This document shows positions 1-8,318 of a stretch of 64,000 bases of DNA, one piece after another (positions within the stretch are counted from its first letter, which is position 1; each line of letters starts with the position of its first letter). A model generated the notes under the pieces. It was not told where the DNA came from, did no database searches, and saw only the letters and a program-made list of their open reading frames with translations. A program made the translations under genes and the position numbers. This DNA comes from Candidatus Kouleothrix ribensis. Its GTDB lineage: Bacteria; Chloroflexota; Chloroflexia; Chloroflexales; Roseiflexaceae. Location of the stretch: assembly GCA_016722075.1 (NCBI GenBank), contig JADKGW010000001.1:5332001-5396000 (forward strand). Direction: 5' to 3'.

Positions 1-1194
1 GCTAAGGTGCGCCAGCAGGTCGAAGATATCTTCAACAGCATCCTCGATAGCGAGAATATCGTGCTGACGCGCTCGGAGCGCGCGCGCATGTTCGAGAGCA
101 TTGCGGCCGACATCCTGGGCTTCGGGCCGCTCGAGGTGCTGCTGAACGACCCCGAGATCAGCGAGATCATGGTCAATGGGCCGCGCAGTATTTATATCGA
201 GCGCAAGGGCAAGCTGCAGAAGAGCGACGTGATCTTCAACAACGACGAGCACGTGATGCGCGTGATCGACCGGATCATCTCGCCGCTCGGCCGCCGCTGC
301 GACGAATCGTCGCCGATGGTCGACGCGCGCCTGCCCGACGGTAGCCGCGTCAACGCCGTGATCCGGCCGATCTCGCTGGTGGGGCCGTGCCTGAGCATCC
401 GCAAGTTCAAGAAGGAAGGCATTACCGTCGAAGACATGATTCGCTTCGGCTCGCTCTCGCGCGAGATGGCCGAGTTCCTCTCGGCCTGTGTGCGCGGGCG
501 ACTGAACGTGGTCGTGTCGGGCGGTACCGGCTCGGGTAAGACAACCACGCTCAACGCGCTGTCGTCGTTCATTCCCGAAGACGAGCGGATCATTACGGTT
601 GAGAACGCTGCTGAGCTACAGCTACGCCAGGATCACGTAGTAACGCTCGAGTCGCGCCCACCGAATGTCGAAGGCAAGGGCGAAATCAGCATTCGCGACC
701 TGGTGATCAACTGCTTGCGTATGCGGCCCGAGCGGATCGTGGTAGGCGAGTGTCGCGGCGGCGAGGCGCTCGAGATGCTACAGGCCATGAACACTGGCCA
801 CGATGGCTCGATGACCACGCTGCACGCCAACACACCGCGCGACGCGATTGCGCGTATTGAGACCATGGTGCTGATGGCTGGTATGGATCTGCCGGTGCGC
901 GCGATCCGCGAGCAGATCGCCTCGGCAATCAACGTCATTGTGCAGCAGGCGCGCCTCAAAGACGGCAGCCGCAAGATCATCAACATCACCGAAGTGCAGG
1001 GCATGGAAGGCGATGTGGTGGTGCTGCAAGACGTGTTCGTGTTCGAGCAGACCGGGCTCGACGAGCGCGGCAAGATCATTGGCCAGCTGCGGCCCACCGG
1101 CATTCGCCCGAAGTTCGTCGAGGCGTTCGAGTCGCAGAACATCTACCTGCCGCCGAATATCTTTGGCTACGTCGGCGAGCGCTCATTCTTCTAA
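1..1194 (+). CDS. cpaF: CpaF/TadA-type secretion ATPase (5' partial)
   Basis: Hexameric ATPase that powers assembly of Flp/Tad pili at the inner face of the membrane. The frame is open to the left edge, so the true start lies outside the window; numbering here is from the GTG at 7. Seen: an N-terminal domain with the motif LLNDPEISEIMVNGP (46-59), Walker A GGTGSGKTT (172-180), a Walker B-like segment RIVVGECRG (243-251) and the His box TGHDGSMTTLHAN (263-275) typical of the VirB11/CpaF branch. It is followed by tadB and tadC in the same direction, as in other tad loci. A 125-150 bp gap to tadB leaves room for an internal promoter, but none was obvious. Confidence 0.95.
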   Translation, partial: AKVRQQVEDIFNSILDSENIVLTRSERARMFESIAADILGFGPLEVLLNDPEISEIMVNGPRSIYIERKGKLQKSDVIFNNDEHVMRVIDRIISPLGRRCDESSPMVDARLPDGSRVNAVIRPISLVGPCLSIRKFKKEGITVEDMIRFGSLSREMAEFLSACVRGRLNVVVSGGTGSGKTTTLNALSSFIPEDERIITVENAAELQLRQDHVVTLESRPPNVEGKGEISIRDLVINCLRMRPERIVVGECRGGEALEMLQAMNTGHDGSMTTLHANTPRDAIARIETMVLMAGMDLPVRAIREQIASAINVIVQQARLKDGSRKIINITEVQGMEGDVVVLQDVFVFEQTGLDERGKIIGQLRPTGIRPKFVEAFESQNIYLPPNIFGYVGERSFF

Positions 1195-1346
1195 TATTCA
1201 CGAGTTGCGCGGCTGCTTCGGCAGATGTGGTGTTTGCGCTCGTAGAGCGCAAACACCGAAAACAGGTAGAGCATAAAAGTACCATACTGCCGCAGGCAAA
1301 CCCGCCGACCGTGTAAGTTGTGCAATGTTCTGGAAAGGAACGCAGG

Positions 1347-2351
1347 ATGCGTCTTCCCTCGAATCTGCCAATTAGCCCAACTATGCTGCTGATCGTCGCA
1401 GGTGTGCTGCTGCTGCTGTTCATTGTGGTAGCATTGATGGGCCGCAAGTCGATCGATGGCGCCGGCGCGGGACGGGCGGTCGACGATCGTTTGAACCAAT
1501 TTGCCGGCCGTGCGCAGCGCAATCAGCCACAAGAAGTCAAGCCGTTTGCGAAGATCGATGCGGCGGTGAGCAAAGGCAAACAGGGCAGCAAGATCGCGCG
1601 TGATCTTGCGCGTGCCGATCTGAAACTCACCGTGACTGAGTTCATCGGAGTGAAGATCCTGGCAGCGCTACTAGGTGTGGGCCTGGGCGCATTCATTGGG
1701 CGCGCCTCGGTTGCCGCAATGGTGCTCTCGGCACTGGTTGGCGGTGTACTGCTGTCGTTCGGGCCGAATCTGTACATCGGGTATGCCGCGCGCAAGCGGA
1801 TCAAATCATTCAACAACCAGCTTGGCGATGGCATCACATTAATGGCCAACTCACTACGCAGTGGCTATAGCTTCCTGCAGTCGATGGATCTAGTATCGCG
1901 CGAGGCACCGCCGCCGATGTCGAGCGAGTTCCGGCGCGTGGTGCAAGAGATTGGCCTGGGGCTCTCGACCGAGGAAGCGCTGGGCAACCTGATGCGGCGC
2001 GTGCCCTCCGACGACCTCGATTTGCTGATCACAGCCGTGAACATCCAGCACGAGGTTGGCGGGAACCTGGCGCAGATCCTCGAAACGATTGGCCACACGA
2101 TTCGCGAGCGGGTACGGATCAAAGGCGAGATCCAGGTGCTCACGGCTCAGGGCCGCATCTCGGCGTATGTGATCACGGCCCTGCCGATCTTGCTGGCGGT
2201 TGGGATTACGCTGATCAACCCCGACTATATGGCGCCGATGTTTGAGTTTGGCCTGCCACCGAAGGCATGGTGCTGTTTGCCGGTAGCCGGTCTTGTGATG
2301 ATCACGGTTGGGTTCTTCGTGATCATGAAGATCGTTGACATCGAAGTGTGA
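1347..2351 (+). CDS. tadB: TadB-like type II/IV secretion membrane protein
   Basis: Inner-membrane platform protein of the Flp/Tad pilus machine, partner of CpaF and TadC. The 334-residue product starts with a membrane segment (about residues 8-30), has a basic linker, a pair of hydrophobic segments near 105-150, the cytoplasmic GspF/T2SSF domain (about 165-290, with LGDGITLMANSLRSGYS) and two C-terminal membrane segments. I prefer ATG 1347 over the in-frame ATG at 1320, because the preferred start lies 7 bases after a GGAAAGGA sequence and gives a normal N-terminus. tadC follows after 9 bases, so the two are surely co-transcribed. Confidence 0.92.
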   Translation: MRLPSNLPISPTMLLIVAGVLLLLFIVVALMGRKSIDGAGAGRAVDDRLNQFAGRAQRNQPQEVKPFAKIDAAVSKGKQGSKIARDLARADLKLTVTEFIGVKILAALLGVGLGAFIGRASVAAMVLSALVGGVLLSFGPNLYIGYAARKRIKSFNNQLGDGITLMANSLRSGYSFLQSMDLVSREAPPPMSSEFRRVVQEIGLGLSTEEALGNLMRRVPSDDLDLLITAVNIQHEVGGNLAQILETIGHTIRERVRIKGEIQVLTAQGRISAYVITALPILLAVGITLINPDYMAPMFEFGLPPKAWCCLPVAGLVMITVGFFVIMKIVDIEV

Positions 2352-2360
2352 GGTGAGGCC

Positions 2361-3284
2361 ATGACTCCACTTATTATTATACTTGCGGTTGTGATGATCG
2401 CTGGGGTTGGCTTAGTGGCGTTTGGCATGACACGGCCGGCGCAGACCGATGCAATCGGCGAGCGGCTGAGCCAGTTCACCGAGCGCACGATGACGCTGGA
2501 CGAGCTTGAGCTGCAGCAGCCCTTCAACCAGCGCGTGCTCATCCCGGCCATGCGCGCGATCCTGGCTCAGTTGGGCAAGTATGGGCCTAAGCAGAGCGCC
2601 GAACGCCTGAAGCTGAACCTACAGCAGGCTGGCAACCCCGGCAATATTACGCCGATCATGTTCTCGGGCATGCGCATGGCCTTGCTGGTGATCTTATTGC
2701 TGCTGGCAGGGTTCATCACCTTTGGGCAGGGCATGCCGATGTCGAAGGCGCTGATGTACACGGCGATCTGCGGCACGCTCGGCTACCTGCTGCCGGGGAT
2801 GTGGCTCGGCCGGCAGATCAAGGCCCGTAAGCACAATATCGTCAAAGCGCTACCCGATGCACTCGACTTGCTGACGATCAGCGTCGAGGCCGGCCTGGCC
2901 TTCGACCTGGCATTGACACGTGTGGCCGATAAATGGGACAACGAGCTGTCGAACGAGTTTAAGCGCGTGCTGACCGACACGCGGCTTGGGCGGGCGCGCC
3001 GCGATGCGCTGAAAGACATGGCCCAGCGCACGGGGGTTGAGGATGTGCAGACCTTCACTGCAGCGATCATCCAGGCCGAGCAGCTGGGTGTGTCGATCGG
3101 CAAAATTCTGCGCATTCAGTCCGACCAGATGCGCATCCGCCGGCGCCAGCGCGCAGAAGAGGCGGCGCACAAGGCGCCGATCAAGATGCTCATCCCCATG
3201 GCATTCTTGATCTTCCCCTCGCTGTTCGTGGTGATCCTTGGCCCGGCGATCCCACGGCTGATGAGCTCGCTGGGTGGCCTGTAG
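2361..3284 (+). CDS. tadC: TadC-like type II/IV secretion membrane protein
   Basis: Second platform protein of the Tad pilus assembly system, 307 residues. It opens with a transmembrane helix, has hydrophobic segments around 110-155, then the T2SSF cytoplasmic domain with KALPDALDLLTISVEAGLAFD (just past residue 160) and the conserved RRRQRAEEAAHKAPIKMLIP stretch before the last membrane helix; both are hallmarks of TadC. A GAGGTGAGG ribosome-binding site precedes the ATG and overlaps the end of tadB. This is the last pilus gene here: no TadD, TadE or pilin gene follows, and a strong hairpin terminator lies about 85 bases downstream. Confidence 0.92.
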   Translation: MTPLIIILAVVMIAGVGLVAFGMTRPAQTDAIGERLSQFTERTMTLDELELQQPFNQRVLIPAMRAILAQLGKYGPKQSAERLKLNLQQAGNPGNITPIMFSGMRMALLVILLLLAGFITFGQGMPMSKALMYTAICGTLGYLLPGMWLGRQIKARKHNIVKALPDALDLLTISVEAGLAFDLALTRVADKWDNELSNEFKRVLTDTRLGRARRDALKDMAQRTGVEDVQTFTAAIIQAEQLGVSIGKILRIQSDQMRIRRRQRAEEAAHKAPIKMLIPMAFLIFPSLFVVILGPAIPRLMSSLGGL

Positions 3285-3369
3285 CACCTAGTGCAGCGGG
3301 CCGGCCGCAGCACCCGGCGCGCACCGCGCTTGGGCGCTGGTACACTGCCAGTGCGCTGCACTACCTACG

Positions 3370-3408
3370 AAGCGCAAAGAACTCGCCGGGTTCTTTGCGC
3401 TTTGTCTT
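3370..3408 (+). terminator. Rho-independent terminator after the tad operon
   Basis: Perfect 13-bp stem AAGCGCAAAGAAC (3370-3382) and its complement (3390-3402) with a 7-base loop, followed by TGTCTT. It sits between tadC and the DUF192 gene and would end the tad transcript. The T-run is short, so efficiency is uncertain. Confidence 0.75.
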
Positions 3409-3458
3409 GCCGGCGCCCAGGCCAACCGATGTACTCGCGTAGATCGTAGGAATGAACC

Positions 3459-3833
3459 ATGCCGACTTCGCCGATTCGTATTCATAACACGACACGCGAC
3501 CAGGTTGTTGCCGACCAGGCCGAGCTGGCGCGTTCGTTCGCGGCGCGCGGCCGCGGCCTGATGGGGCGCCCGGCACTGCCGCAAGGCTATGCGCTGATCA
3601 TCTACCCCGAGTGGAGCATCCACACATTCTTTATGCGCGTGGCGATCGATGTGCTATTCGTCGACCGGGCCGACCGGGTGGTGGGGCTGCGCCATGCTAT
3701 GCCGCCTGGCCGGCCGTTTGCCGGCGTGGCGCCCTGGCGTGGTCGCTATGTGATCGAGCTACCGGCCGGGGTGCTGGCGGCCACCGCCACGGCGATCGGC
3801 GACCAGCTAGCGATCAGCCCGGCGCTGGCCTAG
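3459..3833 (+). CDS. DUF192 family protein
   Basis: Small (124-residue) protein of the DUF192 family, whose biochemical role is not established. The family signature is visible: a segment around GRGLMGRPALPQGYALII (about 31-48), then WSIHTFFMRVAIDVLFVDRADRVV (about 51-74) and a C-terminal YVIELPAG followed by a GD motif. No signal peptide is visible, although many family members are secreted. The gene stands alone, after the tad terminator and convergent with the leftward SpoIIM-like gene, whose stop is about 30 bases away. Start chosen at the only reasonable ATG. Confidence 0.85.
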   Translation: MPTSPIRIHNTTRDQVVADQAELARSFAARGRGLMGRPALPQGYALIIYPEWSIHTFFMRVAIDVLFVDRADRVVGLRHAMPPGRPFAGVAPWRGRYVIELPAGVLAATATAIGDQLAISPALA

Positions 3834-3865
3834 CACCAACACCAAATTCGCATGATCAGGTGGTG

Positions 3866-4840
3866 TTAGCCATAGCGTGCCGGCTTGCGGGCGCGGCCGG
3901 CCAGCAGCAGGTAGCTATACAGGAGCAGCCCCGAGACCAGTGAGACCGTAAGTTTCAGCCACAATGGCAGATCGGAAGGGGAGATAAAGCCCTCGATCGT
4001 GCCGGCGATGGCCAGGATCGGCACACAGCCGAGCAGCAGCAGCGCGGCACGGCGGGCCGCCAGCAGCAGCGCGGCGCGGCGCGTAAGCAAGCCGGGCCGC
4101 ACGATCGACCAGCCCAACTGCATACCGGCACCGCCGGCGATGAAGATCGCGCTCAGCTCGAGCGTGCCGTGGGCGGCCACAAAGCCCCACAGGTTGGTGG
4201 CGAAGCCCAGCGCCTGGGCCGCGCCGGCTACCACCCCGAGCATCAGCCCATTCTGTGCCAGCAAATAGAGCGTGAACAGGCCCATGAGCGTGCCACCAGC
4301 GAATGCCAGGATCGTGACCTGGATGTTGTTCGTCATGATCATCGAGGCGCCGGCAGCGTTACCGTCGTTCAGCTCCTTCCACCACTCACGCTTGTCGCGA
4401 ATATCCTGGATGCGATCTTCAATGCCTGGAAACAGCGCCGCACCTGCGGTTGGGTCGCGGTAGGCCACCCAGAAGCTAGCCAGCGCCGGCAGCATGAACA
4501 TCAGGAAGGCGGCGAGTGTGTAGCCCCAGGTGGCCCGAAATGTGTGTGGAAAGGTGAGCGTGAAGAACTCGACGATACCGCGGCGCCGCGCGGCGCGGCC
4601 CTGATACACGGCGGCATGGGCGCGAGCCACCAGCGCATTGAGGTACTCGGCCACGCGGTGGTTGCCGAAATCGCGCCGCGCGACCGCCAGATCAGAAGTG
4701 GCGCTACGGTACAGCCGGCCTAGCTCGTTGATCTCGTCGGCTGAGAGCACAGCTAACCCCCCGAGCCGCGAGGTATCGAGGATGGCGGTCAGCCGTTCCC
4801 AGTTGGGCCGCTTGATCGCAATAAAATCTTCGGCAAGCAT
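3866..4840 (-). CDS. SpoIIM-like (DUF95) integral membrane protein
   Basis: Membrane protein of the stage II sporulation protein M family, 324 residues from the ATG at 4840. The open frame extends further upstream, but that extension overlaps tdk. The N-terminal about 95 residues are soluble and helical (ERLTAILD, LGRLYRSATSDLA), followed by FFTLTFPHTFRATWGYTLAAF and about five more hydrophobic segments. It starts 4 bases after the tdk stop, so translation is probably coupled. In bacteria that do not sporulate, these proteins often sit next to RDD-domain proteins and act in envelope processes; no RDD gene is present here, so no specific role is claimed. Confidence 0.8.
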   Translation of the reverse strand: MLAEDFIAIKRPNWERLTAILDTSRLGGLAVLSADEINELGRLYRSATSDLAVARRDFGNHRVAEYLNALVARAHAAVYQGRAARRRGIVEFFTLTFPHTFRATWGYTLAAFLMFMLPALASFWVAYRDPTAGAALFPGIEDRIQDIRDKREWWKELNDGNAAGASMIMTNNIQVTILAFAGGTLMGLFTLYLLAQNGLMLGVVAGAAQALGFATNLWGFVAAHGTLELSAIFIAGGAGMQLGWSIVRPGLLTRRAALLLAARRAALLLLGCVPILAIAGTIEGFISPSDLPLWLKLTVSLVSGLLLYSYLLLAGRARKPARYG

Positions 4841-4844
4841 ACTG

Positions 4845-5426
4845 TTACCCGGCCTCGAAACACTGGCGGCAGCGTGCCTCGTACAGATCGAGCCCGCCGA
4901 CCACAATTGTCGGCGCGTCGAACGGCGCAGGCCGGCCGTCGAGCAGGCGCTGTGAGCGTGTGGCATAGGCCCCGCAGCGCACACAGATCGCATACAGTTT
5001 ATCGATCTGCTCGGCGACTGCCAGCAGGCGCGACATAGCCGGGAACGGCGTAGCACGGTAATCCTGGTCGAGCCCGGCGATAATCACACGCAGCCCGCGA
5101 TCGGCCAGGGCCTGCGCAGCCTGCACAATCATATCGGGCGGATCATCGAGGAAGTGCAGCTCGTCGATCGCGACCACCTGAACCTCTGCGCGTAGATAGT
5201 CGAACAGCTCACGGATCGATTCGACCGGCTGAGCCTCGATGCGCACCCCATTATGGCTGACGAGATTCCCAGCGGCGTAGCGGGTGTCGCGGCGTGGGGT
5301 GAACGCCTGTAGATGCTGGCGTGCAATCTGGACATGGTGCAAGCGGCGGATCAACTCCTCGGTTTTGCCGCTGTACATGCAGCCGCAGATGATCTCGATG
5401 CGACCGCCTGAGCCAAGGCGTGTCAT
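4845..5426 (-). CDS. tdk: Thymidine kinase
   Basis: Type II thymidine kinase: phosphorylates thymidine to dTMP with ATP in the pyrimidine salvage pathway. The 193-residue product has a P-loop GCMYSGKTEEL (15-25), the AIDELHF segment (87-93) that carries the catalytic region, and a four-cysteine zinc site (Cys148, Cys151, Cys186, Cys189). I chose the ATG at 5426 because the family starts just before the P-loop; an upstream extension of about 70 residues in the same frame has no homology that I recognise. It leads a two-gene leftward unit with the SpoIIM-like gene. Confidence 0.94.
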   Translation of the reverse strand: MTRLGSGGRIEIICGCMYSGKTEELIRRLHHVQIARQHLQAFTPRRDTRYAAGNLVSHNGVRIEAQPVESIRELFDYLRAEVQVVAIDELHFLDDPPDMIVQAAQALADRGLRVIIAGLDQDYRATPFPAMSRLLAVAEQIDKLYAICVRCGAYATRSQRLLDGRPAPFDAPTIVVGGLDLYEARCRQCFEAG

Positions 5427-5526
5427 AACTACTCCGGATCGTATGCAAGGTGCTGCGGAACGGTGCGCTCGCGCATGCCTCATTATCGTACCATGCCTAC
5501 CAATCCTCGGCAAGCTAAACTGATCA

Positions 5527-5555
5527 TTGACAAATCTTTCATAGTGGTGTATGCT
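5527..5555 (+). promoter_or_regulatory. Sigma-70-type promoter upstream of the first lacI-family gene
   Basis: TTGACA (5527-5532), a 17-base spacer and TATGCT (5550-5555). It faces right and would give a leader of about 220 bases before the repressor at 5783. A candidate operator begins a few bases downstream of the -10 box. Confidence 0.6.
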
Positions 5556-5560
5556 ATCGG

Positions 5561-5572
5561 AAACCGCTTTAC
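5561..5572 (+). promoter_or_regulatory. Candidate LacI-family operator 1 (AAACCGCTTTAC)
   Basis: AAACCGCTTTAC overlaps the predicted transcription start of the promoter at 5527-5555. It matches 11 of 12 bases with a second copy at 5714-5725 (AAAACGCTTTAC). The central CGCTTT resembles the CG-centred half sites of LacI-family repressors. Autoregulation by the downstream LacI-type protein is an inference. Confidence 0.5.
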
Positions 5573-5713
5573 TATTCAACATTAAGCAATTCTCTTTGTG
5601 TCGATCAGTGCAGTGAGCCGGCTGTGTTTGCGCCACTGCAATCGGCTAATGGTATCGTACATTCACCTACAGGTACTGTTACCCGAACGATAGGCCTGCC
5701 AGCGACCGCACTC

Positions 5714-5725
5714 AAAACGCTTTAC
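5714..5725 (+). promoter_or_regulatory. Candidate LacI-family operator 2 (AAAACGCTTTAC)
   Basis: Second copy of the motif at 5561-5572, spaced about 153 bases from it centre to centre. That distance suits DNA looping between repressor dimers. It lies about 60 bases before the start of the repressor gene. Confidence 0.45.
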
Positions 5726-5782
5726 GCCTGGTGCCACACCTCAGCTACCGTACTGGCCCACCAGTGATGTTGGGGCTCGCCA

Positions 5783-6796
5783 ATGACGACGATCGACAAA
5801 GTAGCGAAGCTGGCAGGCGTCTCGCCAGCCACCGTCTCGAAAGTATTGAACAACCGCCCATACGTGAGCGCGGGGACGCGCGCACTGATTGAGCGTGTAA
5901 TTAGCGAGACCGGGTTTGTGCCGAGCCAGCGTGCGCGTGGCCTGAGCAAGCGGCGCTCATTCATCTTCGGCCTGTTGATCCCATACACCTCCGACCAGCT
6001 CTTCGCCGACCCGCACCTGCTCGAGTGCATACGCGGGATCGAGCGCGAGGCCAACACCCACGACTACAACATGCTGCTCTCGACGGCGCGTGCGCCGGCC
6101 GAAGCGGCCAGCGCGTGCGTGCGCCTGCTGCGCAGCGACGTGATCGACGGCGCAGTCGTGCTCGAGACGCTCGACCTGCAGCCGTTCAACGACATGCTCG
6201 AGCAGCAAGGCTCGCCGATGGTGATGATCGGGTACGCGCACAGCGCGTCGCTGCATGCGGTGCATGCCGACGACTACGGCGGCGCGCTGTTGGCCATGCG
6301 CCACCTGCTAGAGCTAGGCCACCGCCGGATTGGCGTGGTGAGCAGCGTGCTGCGCCCGTTTGCACTGGAAGAGCGCATGCGCGGCGTGCATGCGGCGCTA
6401 AGCGAGCGCGGCCTCGAGCTCGACAGCGCGCTGATCGCGCTGGGCGACTTCTCGGCCGAGAGCGGGGCAGTGGCCGGCAGCGCGCTGCTGACCATGGCAG
6501 CGCCACCGACGGCAATCTTCGCGCTGAACGACCGGATGGCGTTGGGGGTGATGCGCGCAGGGCGCGCGCTAGGGATCGACATCCCTAACCAGCTGTCGGT
6601 GATCGGCTTCGACGATATTCCCACTGCTGCCCTGGCCACCCCGGCGTTGACCACCGTACGGCAGCCGGGCTTTGCGCTGGGCGACGTTGCAGCCAGAGCG
6701 CTCTTCGCGCTGCTTGATGGGGCGATGCTCCCACCGGCGGCGGTGATCCCAACCGAACTGATCATCCGCGGCACGACAAGTGTACTGCGGGCTTAG
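5783..6796 (+). CDS. LacI-family transcriptional regulator
   Basis: Sugar-responsive repressor of the LacI/GalR family, 337 residues, close to the usual length. The N-terminal helix-turn-helix TTIDKVAKLAGVSPATVSKV (2-21) and hinge helix (PSQRARGLSKRR) bind DNA; the rest is a periplasmic-binding-protein-like effector domain with HRRIGVVSS and FDDIPTAALATPALTTVRQP, both standard for the family. It lies directly upstream of, and in the same direction as, an ABC sugar importer, so control of that importer is likely. The effector sugar cannot be read from the sequence. Confidence 0.93.
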   Translation: MTTIDKVAKLAGVSPATVSKVLNNRPYVSAGTRALIERVISETGFVPSQRARGLSKRRSFIFGLLIPYTSDQLFADPHLLECIRGIEREANTHDYNMLLSTARAPAEAASACVRLLRSDVIDGAVVLETLDLQPFNDMLEQQGSPMVMIGYAHSASLHAVHADDYGGALLAMRHLLELGHRRIGVVSSVLRPFALEERMRGVHAALSERGLELDSALIALGDFSAESGAVAGSALLTMAAPPTAIFALNDRMALGVMRAGRALGIDIPNQLSVIGFDDIPTAALATPALTTVRQPGFALGDVAARALFALLDGAMLPPAAVIPTELIIRGTTSVLRA

Positions 6797-6897
6797 CCAA
6801 GGAGGGCCATGCAGCGAAATTGGCGATCGGGCAAGCGTGGCATGGGGCCGCGCGATGCGATGAAGATCAGATTCCCAACAGCGAAAGGAACAGAATC

Positions 6898-8232
6898 ATG
6901 CAGCTCAAACGGACGTTTAGCCTGTTCGGCCTGGTAATGGTGGCAGCGATTGTGCTAGCCGCCTGTGGCGTCTCGACGCAGCCGCAGGGTGGCGGCACGG
7001 CCAGCAACCCCACGGCGGCGCCGGCAGCCGGCGGTGCCAGTGGCAACGCGGTGACCATCCGCTGGCGCACGCGCCCTTCGGATGCAGCTGAGCAGGCCGT
7101 ATACCAGGCCCTGAACGATGCGGCGAATCAGCAGCTGGCCAGCAAGAACATCAAGGCTGTGTACGACCCTGGTGTGAACCAGGACTATGAGCCCAAGCTG
7201 AAGGCCGAGCTCTCGGCCGGCACCGCGCCCGATATTGTATGGATCCCCGGTGCCTCGACCGCCGACTATGTTGCGGCCGGGCAGCTGCTAGACATCAAGC
7301 CCTTCTTCGACAAAGACAGCAGTATCAAGATCACCGACTTCTACCCCCAGCCGATCGCCGAGCTGACGCACGACGGCAAGATCTACGGCCTGCCGCGCGA
7401 CATCTCGACCATGGTGACCTACTTCAACGCCGATCTATTCAAGGCCGCCGGCATCCCCAACCCGAAAGAGTTGAGCGACCAGGGCAAGTGGAACTGGGAC
7501 ACAATGCTGGAGAGCGCCAAGAAGCTGACCGACGCCGGCAAGCAGCAGTATGGCCTGGGCTTTGGCAACTGGTGGGGCCCGGCCTGGGGCTACTTCACCA
7601 ACGCAGCCGGCGGCGGCATGTTCAACAAAGATCGCACTAGCTGCGGCCTGAACTCGCCTGAGTCGGTTGCTGGCGCCAAGTACGTGCAGGATCTGTACAC
7701 GCAGAAGCTGCTGCCGGCCGGCGATGCCGACGGCGAGGCGCTGTTCAACGCCGGCAAGGTCGGCATGTACTTCAACGGCCGCTGGTTCACCCCCGGCGTG
7801 CGCACCAACGCCAAGTTTACCTGGGATGTAGCCGAGATGCCCGAGGGCAAAGTCAAGAGCACCTGGCTGTTCTGGGGGCCGTACGTAATCAACGCGAAGA
7901 CCGCCAACCCTGATGCGGCCTGGGAAGTGCTGAAGGCGATCACTGCGGCCGACGCAATGGCCAAGGTAGCCGAGATGGGCACGAACATCCCATCGCGCAA
8001 AGATCAGTCGGCAGTGGACGCATTCCTGAAATCGAACCCGCCGGCGAACAACCAGGCGTTTGTCAAAGGCACCGACTACGCGGTGGCCGAGCAGGCGCTA
8101 TACACCGGCAACTGGGGCGACTTCAGCGGCAAAGTACAGTCGTTGTGGGACCAGATGATCGCCGGCAAGATCACGCCCGAGGATTTCGGCAAGCAAGCCT
8201 GTGAGCAGACCGCCGGCGCGTTCAAGAAGTAA
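6898..8232 (+). CDS. ABC sugar transporter, substrate-binding lipoprotein
   Basis: Extracellular solute-binding protein of family 1 (444 residues) that would capture an oligosaccharide or sugar for the two permeases downstream. The signal peptide ends in the lipobox VLAAC with Cys23 as lipidation site, followed by a Gly/Ala/Pro-rich linker and the binding domain (TAPDIVWIPGASTADYVAAG; YGLPRDISTMVTYFNADLF). The in-frame ATG at 6820 was rejected: the ATG at 6898 follows GAAAGGAAC and starts exactly at a normal signal peptide. Ligand unknown; no hydrolase accompanies this operon to hint at it. Confidence 0.93.
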   Translation: MQLKRTFSLFGLVMVAAIVLAACGVSTQPQGGGTASNPTAAPAAGGASGNAVTIRWRTRPSDAAEQAVYQALNDAANQQLASKNIKAVYDPGVNQDYEPKLKAELSAGTAPDIVWIPGASTADYVAAGQLLDIKPFFDKDSSIKITDFYPQPIAELTHDGKIYGLPRDISTMVTYFNADLFKAAGIPNPKELSDQGKWNWDTMLESAKKLTDAGKQQYGLGFGNWWGPAWGYFTNAAGGGMFNKDRTSCGLNSPESVAGAKYVQDLYTQKLLPAGDADGEALFNAGKVGMYFNGRWFTPGVRTNAKFTWDVAEMPEGKVKSTWLFWGPYVINAKTANPDAAWEVLKAITAADAMAKVAEMGTNIPSRKDQSAVDAFLKSNPPANNQAFVKGTDYAVAEQALYTGNWGDFSGKVQSLWDQMIAGKITPEDFGKQACEQTAGAFKK

Positions 8233-8261
8233 CGGTTAGGCGGTATCCGGCAGTTGGTAGT

Positions 8262-8296
8262 CGGCAGTTAGCTGGGTATACCCGTGCTAACTGCCG
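8262..8296 (+). other. Intercistronic hairpin between binding protein and permease
   Basis: Perfect 11-bp inverted repeat CGGCAGTTAGC (8262-8272) and its complement (8286-8296), with an inner GGGTATACCC palindrome in the loop. There is no T-run. In sugar ABC operons a hairpin here often protects the binding-protein message so that it is made in excess over the permeases; that role is inferred. The left arm is built from 7-base steps (see the heptamer repeats). Confidence 0.7.
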
Positions 8297-8318
8297 GCCG
8301 CATCAGGAGGGAACAGCG

